From Rubrobacteraceae bacterium (GTDB taxonomy: Bacteria > Actinomycetota > Rubrobacteria > Rubrobacterales > Rubrobacteraceae), in contig JAUJNO010000001.1 in the NCBI GenBank assembly GCA_030448125.1, positions 175,745 to 239,744 on the forward strand: a stretch of DNA of 64,000 bases, written 5' to 3'. The stretch's first letter is position 1. Every line of letters begins with the position of its first letter. Below the pieces are notes generated by a model that did not search any database, was not told the DNA's origin, and saw only the letters and a program-made list of their open reading frames with translations. Shown piece by piece: positions 50,454 through 59,032 of this stretch. Both the position numbers and the translations under genes were made by a program.

Positions 50454-51824
50454 ATGTTAAAGGCTGGATCCAGAGACGGAGTTGACGGGGCGAGGGTCAA
50501 GCTCTCCGAGGTGCTCTCGGCGCTCTCGTTCGTCCTCGATATGGTCGAGGGACAGCCCGAGGGACACGTCGTCCGTTCTTGCTTTATCGGGATGACTATC
50601 GCCGAGCGGCTCCAGCTCTCGGAGGAGCAGCGTTCCGCCCTCTTCTACGCGCTCCTCCTGAAGGACGCCGGATGCTCGAGCAACGCCTCGAAGGTCTCGG
50701 CCCTCTTCGGCACCGACGATTTCCAGCCCAAAAGGGCTTTGAAGACGGTCGACTGGAGCCGCCCGTCCAAAGCTGTCCTTTATGTCGCCCGCACCGTCAG
50801 CCCCGACGGGAGCTTCTGGACCAAGAGCCGACGTTTTCTGGCCGTCGGTCTGCAAGGCCCCAAATCCGCCCCCGAGCTCGTTCGAATCCGCTGCGAGCGG
50901 GGGGCGGAGATCTCGAGCCTCATGGGCTTCCCCGAAGAGGCGGCCCAGGCTATCCGCCACCTCGACGAGCACTGGGACGGCGCGGGACACCCGGACGGTC
51001 TCAAGGGGGAGCAGATATCGCTCCTGGGCCGGATCTGCGGCCTGGCCCAGACGGTCGAGGTCTTCTACACCGCCCACGGTCCCACCGGCGCGGAAGAGAT
51101 GGCCCGGGTCCGCCGCAAGAGGTGGTTCGACCCGGCGCTCGTCGACGTCTTTCTGGCCGAGGCACGGGCGGGAAAGCTCTGGGAGGACCTGGCGAGGCCG
51201 GATCTCTCGCGCCTGATCTCGCGTATGGAGCCGGCGGACCGGGCCCTCATGGCAACCTCCGAGCGGCTGGACCTCACCGCCCACGCCTTCGCCCGGATCA
51301 TCGACGCCAAGTCGCCCTTTACCTACCGGCACTCCGAGGGCGTCGCGACGGCTGCCGCGAAGATAACCGAACACATGGGGCTCCCGCCCCCGGCGGTACG
51401 CGCTCAGACGCGGGTGGGGCTGCTGCACGACATAGGCAAGCTCGGCGTCTCCAGTCAAATCCTCGACAAGCCCGGACCCCTCACAGACGCCGAGTACGCA
51501 AAGATCAAGGACCACCCCAGGCTGACCTACGAGGTCCTGATGCGGGTACCTCCCTTCCGCGACATCGCGGAGACGGCAGCCAACCACCACGAGAAGCTCG
51601 ACGGTACGGGCTACCATCGGGGGGTAACCGGGGAAGACCTGAGCCTGCCCTCACGCATCCTGGCGGTCGCGGACGTCTTCGACGCCCTCTCGCAAGACCG
51701 GCCCTACCGCCCTGCCCTGCCGATGGAGGAGGTCTTCGCCATCCTGAAGAAGGAGAGCGGCCAGAAGCTCTCCCCCGAGTGCGTCGAGGCCCTAATGAGC
51801 CTGGTCTCGAGAGGCGAGCTCTGA
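50454..51824 (+). CDS. Tandem HD-GYP domain protein
   Basis: The protein carries two HD-GYP-like modules. In the first the HD pair is changed (YALLLKDAGCS, Lys for His), but the later HWDGAGHPDGLKG keeps the GYP-type loop. The second has an intact HD pair at H325-D326 (LLHDIGKLGVSSQILDKPG), then NHHEKLDGTGYHRGVTGED with GYH instead of GYP, and VADVFDALSQDRPYR. Such enzymes hydrolyse cyclic-di-GMP, so the second module should be active. The stop is followed after one base by the TTG of the PAS-GGDEF gene, so the two are an operon of breakdown and synthesis enzymes. Confidence 0.85.
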   Translation: MLKAGSRDGVDGARVKLSEVLSALSFVLDMVEGQPEGHVVRSCFIGMTIAERLQLSEEQRSALFYALLLKDAGCSSNASKVSALFGTDDFQPKRALKTVDWSRPSKAVLYVARTVSPDGSFWTKSRRFLAVGLQGPKSAPELVRIRCERGAEISSLMGFPEEAAQAIRHLDEHWDGAGHPDGLKGEQISLLGRICGLAQTVEVFYTAHGPTGAEEMARVRRKRWFDPALVDVFLAEARAGKLWEDLARPDLSRLISRMEPADRALMATSERLDLTAHAFARIIDAKSPFTYRHSEGVATAAAKITEHMGLPPPAVRAQTRVGLLHDIGKLGVSSQILDKPGPLTDAEYAKIKDHPRLTYEVLMRVPPFRDIAETAANHHEKLDGTGYHRGVTGEDLSLPSRILAVADVFDALSQDRPYRPALPMEEVFAILKKESGQKLSPECVEALMSLVSRGEL

Positions 51825-51825
51825 G

Positions 51826-54120
51826 TTGGACCCTGGAAACGGACCGAAATTCGGGCCGGAGGAGATCCGTGATACCGGGGGCACCGAGGAGGAGCTCCAC
51901 CGGCAGATGGACCTGTACGAGACCCTGCTCGAGGCCCAGAGCGCGGTGGGAGAGGGGCTCGTTATCGTGGAAGACCGGCGCATCGTCTACGCCAACGAGG
52001 CCTTCTCCCGGATCAGCGGCTACGATGCGGTGGAGCTGGCGGAGCTGCCGTCCCTCTTCGAGCTGATGCCTCCCGAGAACCGGACCGAGGCTCGGGAGAG
52101 GCTGGGCCGGTGCCTGGGCGGCCAGGAGGAGGAGGATCACCTCGAGACCGTCGTGCTCCACAAGAGTGGACGGCGGGTGGACCTGGAACTCGGCATCAAG
52201 TTTCTACGCGAGCACGAGCGCGCCCGGTTGGTCATCGTTGCCCGCGACATCAGCGAGCGTAAGAGCGCCGAGCGCCGCCTGAACACGCAGTACGCCGTAA
52301 CACGCGCGTTGGAGGTCTCCTCCACGCTCGAGGAAGCCACTCCGAAGGTTCTCGAGTCTGTCTGCGAGAGCCTGGAGTGGGAGGCGGGCGCCCTTTGGGA
52401 GCTCGACCGGCGGGCGGGCGTGCTGCGCTGCGTCCGGACGTGGCACGCGCCCTCCGTGGACTTCCCAAAGTTCGAGGAGACCACGCTACAAACAACCTTC
52501 TCCCGCGGTGTGGGGCTCCCCGGACGCGTCTGGGCAAACGGCGAACCGGCCTGGATCTCCGACATCCTCGAAGACTCTGACTCCCCGCGGGCGCCCGTGG
52601 CCGCCGGGGAGGGGTTGCACGGGGCGTTCGCGTTCCCCATCATCCTCAGGGGAGAGGTTCTGGGGATCGTAGAGTGCTTCAGCCGCGAGGTCCGGCAGCC
52701 GGACACGGCGACGCTCGAGATGGTGGGGGCCACCGGCATTCAGATCGGCCGATTCATCGAACGCAAGGAGGCGGAGAATACCCTGCGCGAGAGCGAGGAA
52801 CTCTTCCGCGCCACCTTCGACCAGGCCGCCGTCGGCGTCGCGCACGTAGGGTTGGACGGGCGATGGTTGAGGGTCAACCGCAAGCTCTGTGACATTCTTG
52901 GCTACGAGTGTGAAGAACTGCTGGGGAAGACGTTCGGAGAAGTAACCCACCCCGACGATCTGGACGAAGACCTCGATTATCTGCGCCGGATGCTGGCGGG
53001 CGAGCTGGAGACGCACTCCAGGGAGAAACGCTACATCCGAAGAGACGGTTCTCCGGTCTGGACCAACCTTACGGTCTCGCTCGTGCGAGGACAAGACCCC
53101 GGCTTGGGAGATCCAAGGTACTTCATCGCGGTGATCGAAGACATCTCGGGGCGCAAGCGGACTGAAGAGGCGCTAAGGAAGGCCGAGGAGAAGTACCGCT
53201 CCATCTTCGAGAACTCGGTCGGGGGAATCTTCCAGACCAGCGTCGAGGGACGGTTCCTAATGGTAAACCCCGCGCTGACCCGAATGTTCGGCTACGAGTC
53301 TCCCGAGGAGATGATCTCGACCGTCTCCGAAGCCGGGCGGCAGCTCTACGTCGACCCCGAACGCTGGGCAGAGTTCGCCCGCCTCGTGCGCCGGCACGGC
53401 GCCGTGTCGGACTTCGAGTCGCAGGGCTACCGCAAGGACGGGAGCGTTATCTGGATCTCCGCGGACGTCCGCGCCCTGCGCGACGCGGACGGCGAGCTGG
53501 TGGGTTACGAGGGCACGATGGAGGACGTCACGGGCCGCAAGACCCTCGAGAAGCGCCTCGAACATCAGGCGTTCCACGACGCCCTCACCGGCTTGCCCAA
53601 CAGGCCCCTGTTCCTGGACCGCCTCCGGCAAGCCCTGGCCCGTACGGACCGGCGCGAGGACTCCGTCGCGGTGCTCTTTTTGGACCTGGACGGCTTCAAG
53701 GTCGTCAACGACTCTCTAGGCCACGACGTCGGGGACCAGCTGCTCGTCGCGGTCGCCAGGCGCGTGGAGGGGTGCGTGCGGCTCGGGGACACCGTCGCGC
53801 GCCTCGGCGGGGACGAGTTCACCGTCCTTTTGGAGGATATCGTGGGTGTGGACGAGGCGGTTCGGGTCGCGGAGCGCATAGCCTGGGAGCTGCGGGAGCC
53901 GTTCAAGCTCGCCGGCGAAGAGGTGTCGATCACGAGCAGCGTCGGGGTCTCTTTGAGCGCCACGGCCCAAGACCGGCCCGAGAGCCTGATGCGCGACGCG
54001 GACCTGGCGATGTACCGGGCCAAGGAGACCGGCAAGGCGCACTACAGGGTCTTTGAAGACGCGATGGGCGTCACGCCCGGAGACGTCTGGGGATGGCGGG
54101 AGAGCTCAAGCGGGCGGTAG
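51826..54120 (+). CDS. PAS-GAF-PAS-PAS-GGDEF diguanylate cyclase (EAL tail lost)
   Basis: The 764 residues hold a PAS domain (about 25-145), a GAF domain (about 150-310), two more PAS domains (about 315-445 and 445-575) and a GGDEF domain whose GGDEF is at 661-665 (RLGGDEFTVLLED). The inhibitory RxxD is five residues before it (RLGDTVARLGGDEF), so product inhibition should work. The protein ends prematurely in a short shifted tail. Downstream DNA to 54857 encodes the pieces of an EAL domain, so the ancestor was a GGDEF-EAL protein. The TTG start follows the HD-GYP stop by one base. It makes cyclic-di-GMP in response to signals sensed by PAS/GAF. Confidence 0.88.
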   Translation: MDPGNGPKFGPEEIRDTGGTEEELHRQMDLYETLLEAQSAVGEGLVIVEDRRIVYANEAFSRISGYDAVELAELPSLFELMPPENRTEARERLGRCLGGQEEEDHLETVVLHKSGRRVDLELGIKFLREHERARLVIVARDISERKSAERRLNTQYAVTRALEVSSTLEEATPKVLESVCESLEWEAGALWELDRRAGVLRCVRTWHAPSVDFPKFEETTLQTTFSRGVGLPGRVWANGEPAWISDILEDSDSPRAPVAAGEGLHGAFAFPIILRGEVLGIVECFSREVRQPDTATLEMVGATGIQIGRFIERKEAENTLRESEELFRATFDQAAVGVAHVGLDGRWLRVNRKLCDILGYECEELLGKTFGEVTHPDDLDEDLDYLRRMLAGELETHSREKRYIRRDGSPVWTNLTVSLVRGQDPGLGDPRYFIAVIEDISGRKRTEEALRKAEEKYRSIFENSVGGIFQTSVEGRFLMVNPALTRMFGYESPEEMISTVSEAGRQLYVDPERWAEFARLVRRHGAVSDFESQGYRKDGSVIWISADVRALRDADGELVGYEGTMEDVTGRKTLEKRLEHQAFHDALTGLPNRPLFLDRLRQALARTDRREDSVAVLFLDLDGFKVVNDSLGHDVGDQLLVAVARRVEGCVRLGDTVARLGGDEFTVLLEDIVGVDEAVRVAERIAWELREPFKLAGEEVSITSSVGVSLSATAQDRPESLMRDADLAMYRAKETGKAHYRVFEDAMGVTPGDVWGWRESSSGR

Positions 54121-54857
54121 AGGAGGGCGAGCTTGAGCTTCACTACCAGCCCCAGGTGGCGCTGAACACCGGCGGGACCGCGGTGTAGAAGCGCTCCTGC
54201 GCTGGGAGCATCCCGAACGCGGCCTGCTCTTCCCCGACGAGTTTATCCCGCTGGCCGAGGAGACGGGGCTGATCGTCCCTATCGGGCGGTGGGTGCTGCG
54301 GGAGGCCTGCCGCCAGGCGAAGGAGTGGCGCGAACGATGCCCCGATGACCCGCCCCCGTTACTCTGCGTGAACCTCTCCGCGAAGCAAATGCAGTCGCCG
54401 GGCCTGAAGGAGGATGTCTCTCGAGTATTGCGGGAGACCGGGCTGCACCCGGGCGACCTGAACCTGGAGATCACCGCCGACGCCCTGACAAAGGATCGGG
54501 AAGCAATGAGCTCCAGACTTCGGGAGCTCAAGATACGGGCGTACGGCTGGCCATAGATGACTTCGGGGCGGGCTACTCCTCGCTCTCCCTCCCGAAGCAC
54601 CTCCCGGTGGATTTCCTGAAGATCGACCGCTCGGTCGTCGGCGGGCTCGGACGGCACCCGGAGGACGCGGCGATAGTCTCCGCGATAATAAGCCTGGCGA
54701 AAGCTTTCGGCCTGGGGGTGGTCGCCGGAGCATAGAGACCGCCGAACAGCTCGCCCTACTGCGGGAGATGGGCTGCGAGCTGGGCCAGGGATACCATTTC
54801 TCGCGACCGGTACCGGGTGCGAAGATACCGAAACTCCTGGCGGCCGGCGCTTTGTAG
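54064..54857 (+). pseudogene. Broken EAL domain formerly fused to the GGDEF protein
   Basis: Three forward frames in turn give a complete EAL domain. First, MAGELKRAVEEGELELHYQP (after a shift near 54066); second, from about 54180, EALLRWEHPERGLLFPDEFI through NLEITADALTKDREAM; third, from about 54530, GVRLAIDDFGAGYSSLSL and VDFLKIDRSVVGGLG; then, after another shift near 54730, IETAEQLALLREMGCELGQG. At least four single-base lesions are needed to explain this. Key motifs (EAL, NLSAKQ, DDFGAGYSS, KIDRS) are all preserved, so decay is recent or due to sequence errors. Confidence 0.85.
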
Positions 54858-55011
54858 CTTCAGCAAAAATGGGGACGGCGCCGATCCTCTCGTGCTCGAC
54901 CGCGCCGCGGAATGGGGCTTCTTGCTCTCCGGGCCGGTCCGAGAACGTCCCCGTCGCCCGCGAGTAGGGATAGGGAGGAACAAAGCTGATCGCTGAAGGC
55001 TGACTAGCTTT

Positions 55012-55569
55012 TCAAGCCCGGCTTCTACGCCGTCCCGCCCGGCGGTTCAGCAGCAGCGGGGCGAGGCGTGGGCGGCGGCGGGCGAGGGCCGCGTCCAGGG
55101 AGAGCGCCTTCGCCGCGGGGCTGAAGAGGATGACGAGCGAGATCAGGGCGACGAGCAGGTTTATGGTAAGGAACTCCGGTTCCGCCAGACCTGTCCCGAT
55201 CCGGATGCCGCCCTGGGAGAAGAGGATCGCGAGGCTAAAGAGTGTACTTCCCAGCGCGGCCGGGTTGGTGAGGAGGCCGAGGACGAGTGCCAGCCCCAAA
55301 GCAAGCTCCCCGAAGCGTGCGAGTTGCGCCGCGGCCTCGGCGTTCGGCACGACGGTGTCGCGCATGAAGCCCTGGAACCACGGTAAAGCTTGAGAAACGT
55401 ATCCGCCAGCGTTGAGGTTGGCGGCGAACTGCCGGGGGAACTCGGGGTTGAGGAGCTTCTCGATCGCGCCGTTTAACCACACGGCCCCGATCAGGACCCT
55501 CACCCACGCCATGCCGCTCAACCCGAAGGCCTCCTCTCCGAAGGTACGCAACCACTCTATTCTACGCAC
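55012..55569 (-). CDS. DoxX family membrane protein
   Basis: DoxX/DoxD proteins are four-helix membrane proteins linked to thiosulfate:quinone oxidoreductases or to redox stress. The 185-residue sequence has the typical first helix with the WLNGAIEKLLNP motif, then LARFGELALGLALVLGLLT and GGIRIGTGLAEPEFLTINLLVALISL. It starts with GTG and is divergent from a Rieske protein gene, which suggests a shared electron-transfer function, though that is inference. The basic C-terminal tail (RRRPRLAPLLLNRRAGRRR) is cytoplasmic. Confidence 0.82.
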   Translation of the reverse strand: MRRIEWLRTFGEEAFGLSGMAWVRVLIGAVWLNGAIEKLLNPEFPRQFAANLNAGGYVSQALPWFQGFMRDTVVPNAEAAAQLARFGELALGLALVLGLLTNPAALGSTLFSLAILFSQGGIRIGTGLAEPEFLTINLLVALISLVILFSPAAKALSLDAALARRRPRLAPLLLNRRAGRRRSRA

Positions 55570-55669
55570 AAGCGCCGCCAGAGGCTAAAGGAGAAGAACC
55601 GGAACCGGCGGTCTTGCGTACATCTACTTGAACCTGCTGTATAACTGTGCGACGGAGAGACCGCGAACG

Positions 55670-56200
55670 ATGATCGAGGAGGGTGTTTTGGCCGAGGAGC
55701 GTTTCTCGCGCGTGAAGTTCATCAAGCTCGGGGCGGCCCTGGGGGCGGGCGCAGCCGGCGCTTCGCTGGTCGCGGCCTGCGGCGGCGGCGGCGGCGACGA
55801 CAAGGCGAGCGAAGAAGGCGAGACACCCGGCGCTGTAGAAGGGGCCGGGGAGGCGACGCAAGGTCAAGGTGCGAACGGCGGCGTCGCCCAGGTCGAGGGC
55901 GGAGAACCCATCGCCCAGGAGTCCGAAGTGGAACCGGGCTCGGCCCTCGAGTTCACCGACGAAGAGACTGGGCAGCAGGCGATACTGGTTCACCTCGAGG
56001 GCGGCGACTTCGCGGCGTACTCGGCGATCTGCACGCACCGGCAGTGTACGGTGGGCTACAGCGACGGCAACCTCGCCTGCCCCTGCCACGGCTCGGTCTT
56101 CGACCCGACCAACAGCGGGGCTGTCGTGAACGGTCCCGCGACCCAGCCCCTACCGGAGATACCGGTCGAGGCCAGGGACGGACAGGTCTTCCGGGCGTAG
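55670..56200 (+). CDS. Rieske [2Fe-2S] lipoprotein
   Basis: The C-terminal domain has both Rieske cluster motifs, CTHRQC and CPCHGS, about 18 residues apart, and a PLPEIPV strand. The N-terminus has a hydrophobic stretch ending in a lipobox-like LVAACGGGGG, and the following 60 residues are Gly/Glu-rich linker. It would be a membrane-anchored, externally facing Rieske protein not tied to cytochrome bc1. It lacks a twin-arginine pair, so export of a folded cluster protein is not obvious. ATG 55670 is taken as start; an in-frame TTG further on is possible. It is divergent to doxX-like 55012-55569. Confidence 0.85.
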   Translation: MIEEGVLAEERFSRVKFIKLGAALGAGAAGASLVAACGGGGGDDKASEEGETPGAVEGAGEATQGQGANGGVAQVEGGEPIAQESEVEPGSALEFTDEETGQQAILVHLEGGDFAAYSAICTHRQCTVGYSDGNLACPCHGSVFDPTNSGAVVNGPATQPLPEIPVEARDGQVFRA

Positions 56201-56272
56201 AAGTCGAGCGGGATTCGACCCTTTGGCTCTTGGTTTTGCCGATAGCCAATAGCTGACCGCTGACCGCTAATA

Positions 56273-56278
56273 TAGAAT
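56273..56278 (+). promoter_or_regulatory. -10 element next to the 56287 start
   Basis: TAGAAT ends eight bases before the ATG, so a leaderless mRNA is expected. The region just upstream (56244-56268) is an AGCTGACC-type repeat. Confidence 0.45.
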
Positions 56279-56286
56279 GTCGCGGT

Positions 56287-56946
56287 ATGGACCAGAGGGA
56301 GGTCAGGGAGGAGCGCATAGGACTCGGCGGGGCCGCGGCGATCCTGGGCCGGTCGGCGAGCACGGTCCGGCGCTACGTGGCCGAGGGACGCCTGCACGCC
56401 GAGCGCACCGCCAGGGGCGGCTACAGCCTCCTGCTCTCGGAGGTCGAGGAGCTGGCGCGCGTGATCGGCTCCGCCGGCGCCAGCGACTCTGAAGCCGCGG
56501 AGGAGGAAGAAGAGGAGGTCTTCGAGGGGGAGGTCATCGGGGACGAGACCTTCGAGGGAACCTCGCGTCTTCCGGCGGTCCCGTTCGAGCGTTACGAACG
56601 CCTCTTGCAGCAGGGCCAGGACTACAAGACGCGCCTCGAGGAGCGCACCCGCCAGATCGAGGAGGTCCGCCAGGAGCGCGATGCTGCGCGCATGGAGATA
56701 GACCGGTTGTGGTCCGAGATCGAACGCCTCAACCTCCTCGAGTTCCAGCGCGAGTTGCAAGAGAAGACCATCTCCACCCTCGAAGAGGAGAAGGCAAAGC
56801 TCGAGTCCGAACGCGAACGCCTCGTACGGGAGAAGGTCGAGCTCGTCGAAGAGAAATCCACCATCCACGAAGAGCGCGTCCGCCTCGAAGCCGAGCTCAA
56901 CACCCTCAAAAACCGCGGCTTCTGGTCGCGCCTCTTCGGCGGCTGA
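56287..56946 (+). CDS. Helix-turn-helix protein with a long coiled coil
   Basis: Residues 8-55 form a MerR/excisionase-type winged HTH (GLGGAAAILGRSASTVRRYV, then GRLHAERTARGGYSLLLSEV). An acidic linker (EEEEEEVFEGE) leads to a coiled coil of about 100 residues (LEERTRQIEEVRQERDAARM onward). The last residues GFWSRLFGG are a short amphipathic end. The layout is like DNA-anchoring or scaffold proteins of the MerR-like kind found beside cell division genes, but no function is known. The 219 residues have no signal peptide. Confidence 0.75.
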   Translation: MDQREVREERIGLGGAAAILGRSASTVRRYVAEGRLHAERTARGGYSLLLSEVEELARVIGSAGASDSEAAEEEEEEVFEGEVIGDETFEGTSRLPAVPFERYERLLQQGQDYKTRLEERTRQIEEVRQERDAARMEIDRLWSEIERLNLLEFQRELQEKTISTLEEEKAKLESERERLVREKVELVEEKSTIHEERVRLEAELNTLKNRGFWSRLFGG

Positions 56947-57062
56947 AAGAACGACCGCCGTTTTCCTCGCCGTCGCCGGCCTTTTCGCGGCGACGGGCAA
57001 AAAGAGGGCATCCTATCTTAGCTGGAGGACAGCGCACGGCAAGGAGGAACGCCGGCGGTTTT

Positions 57063-57071
57063 TGCTAGAGT
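57063..57071 (+). promoter_or_regulatory. Extended -10 promoter of the DUF815 gene
   Basis: TGCTAGAGT ends ten bases before the ATG at 57082. The GTG at 57070 that could extend the protein overlaps it, so ATG 57082 is the likely start. Confidence 0.5.
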
Positions 57072-57081
57072 GACGCTCCGT

Positions 57082-58392
57082 ATGGATAAAGAAAGAATCG
57101 AACACTTGCTCCTGCGGACGCGGGGTCTGGCCGTGCTGCGAGGAGTTATATCATCGCCCGCGGCGCGGGACTTCGTGTCGCTCCTGGAGCTGCTGGCGAT
57201 GGATCGCCCCGCGCCCGCGATTGTGGCGGAGACCTTCGGGCGGTTGTGGGAGGATCTCGCCGTCGAGGCCGGGGATCTTCTCCCCGACGCCTGGCGGTCG
57301 CATCTCGTGGGGCGTCTCCTGGACGACGAGAACCTCTTCAGCCTCACAGCGGAGAGGCGCGAGCTTGCCCCTAACCTCGTGGAGCAGACCCGTCGCGACC
57401 TGGCCACGCTCCAGGCGCTCTTCGACCTCGATGCCGAAGCCTTGCTCGGCCTTGTCGAGGAGGCCGTGTCCGAGCTGGAGGGGGTGTGGACGCCCTGGCG
57501 AGACCCGGAAGCGGACGCCGAACCGCCGCGTGGGGACGAGCACCGCCGGGCCCTGGCCCGCAAGCTCGCGGCGGTAGAGAACTGGGGGGGCCTCGCCGAG
57601 ACCCTCGCGGAGCATTACGCCACGCACGGGGCGGGGACCTTCGGGCGCTACCGGGCGTTCCGCTGGGACAACGGCGGCCTCCGGCCGGTGCCGCGCCCCG
57701 ACCCGGCGCGCTTGAGCGGTTTGATCGGCTACGAGAAGGAGCGCGAGCCCCTGATCAGGAACACCGAACGGCTCCTCGCCGGGCTCCCCTCCCACCACGC
57801 CCTCCTCTACGGTCTGCCGGGTACCGGCAAGTCCTCGACCGTAAAAGCCGTCCTGAACGAGTACGCGGACCGCGGCCTCCGTCTCGTCGAGCTCGCCAAG
57901 GAAGACCTGAGGGAGTTGCCCACTGTGCTCGAAACCCTGCGCGGGCGCGGCCCGCGCTTCATCCTCTTCGTCGACGACCTCTCCTTCGAGGAGCACGAGG
58001 TCGAGTACAAGGCGCTCAAGGCGCTCCTCGAAGGCTCGGTCGAGGAGCCGCCCGAGAACGTGAGGCTCTACGCCACCTCCAACCGCCGTAACCTCATCCG
58101 CGAACGCTTCTCCGACCGCGAGGAAGGAGACGACGTTCACGCCCGCGACACCATGCAGGAGAAGCTCTCCCTGGCCGCCCGCTTCGGCCTGCGCCTCACT
58201 TTCCCCTCCCCCGATCAGAAAAGGTACCTTGAGATAGTCTCCGGGCTCGCCAGAGAGCGCGGAATAAAGACTCCCGGTGAGGAACTCAGAGAGAAAGCTC
58301 TACTCTGGGATCGCTGGCACGCCGGCCGCAGTGGTCGTACCGCCCGTCAGTTCGTCGACGAGCTGGAGGCCGAGCTCTCCGAGAGACGCTAG
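57082..58392 (+). CDS. DUF815 family AAA ATPase
   Basis: The C-terminal part is a DUF815-type AAA domain: Walker A GLPGTGKSS at 244-252 (K250) and Walker B ILFVDDLSFEEHE. Arg/Asn finger regions (YATSNRRNLIRERFSDREEG) follow. The N-terminal 190 residues are helical. The family is widespread and of unknown role. GTG 57070 would add four residues but lies in the promoter. The protein is 436 residues long and stands alone. Confidence 0.9.
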   Translation: MDKERIEHLLLRTRGLAVLRGVISSPAARDFVSLLELLAMDRPAPAIVAETFGRLWEDLAVEAGDLLPDAWRSHLVGRLLDDENLFSLTAERRELAPNLVEQTRRDLATLQALFDLDAEALLGLVEEAVSELEGVWTPWRDPEADAEPPRGDEHRRALARKLAAVENWGGLAETLAEHYATHGAGTFGRYRAFRWDNGGLRPVPRPDPARLSGLIGYEKEREPLIRNTERLLAGLPSHHALLYGLPGTGKSSTVKAVLNEYADRGLRLVELAKEDLRELPTVLETLRGRGPRFILFVDDLSFEEHEVEYKALKALLEGSVEEPPENVRLYATSNRRNLIRERFSDREEGDDVHARDTMQEKLSLAARFGLRLTFPSPDQKRYLEIVSGLARERGIKTPGEELREKALLWDRWHAGRSGRTARQFVDELEAELSERR

Positions 58393-58631
58393 AGAGAAGA
58401 GCTAATACGGTCCCCGCCGCTCCCCGGTTATCCACGATCGCGTGGACCGCGCCCATACACGACGAAACCGTGATTGCGAGAAGAGTTTGAGTACGCTCGC
58501 GGTAGTCGGATCGCTCGCTGGACAGGAAGATCACCGCTTCCGCGGCCCGCGGGAACCCTTCCGGCGAGCTTTCTTGATAAATTTTTCCGAGAATCGTGTG
58601 TACAAGCTAAAGTTTTTTCGAAGTCCGGGTT

Positions 58632-58954
58632 GTGGTGGAGGAGGAACAGGCGCCCATCCGGATCGAACAGGAGTTCGAGATGGAGGCCGAGAGCGGCGGT
58701 GTCGATCAGTCGGCCGATGTCGTCGACACCGGCGACAACTCCAACCAGTGCGCGGCGCTCCTGCCGGACGCCAACACCGGAAACTTGCAGAACGGGCAGG
58801 AAGCCGTCCAGTACCTCGCGACGGGCGACGGCGACATCGAGATAGGCGGCAGTACGGTCACGGCGGCACCGGAGCAGGCTGCCACGTGCGATCGACGATC
58901 GACCAGGCTGCCGCGACCAGTGGCAAGGCTGAGGCAGCGGGTCTTAGGGCGTAG
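58632..58954 (+). pseudogene. Frameshifted remnant of a small secreted protein
   Basis: The forward frame reads EQEFEMEAESGGVDQSADVV, DTGDNSNQCAALLPDANTGN and ATCDRRS; the next frame continues STIDQAAATSGKAEAAGLRA to TAG at 58954. The shift lies near 58890. The N-terminus lacks a signal peptide and a ribosome site, which suggests a loss at that end too. The Asn/Gln/Asp-rich repeats look like other short exported proteins of this genome. The remaining gap 58393-58631 shows no gene. Confidence 0.5.
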
Positions 58955-59032
58955 TTGGTTCGCACTCACGGTACGTTGCGACGATAGCGATCCGTACGGT
59001 ACGATGAGCGCGAACGACGAACACGGCCGCGA

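Noticed and set aside
58426..58440. DnaA box-like TTATCCACG
   Set aside because: It is a single near-match without a cluster of boxes or an AT-rich unwinding region, so it is not evidence of an origin.
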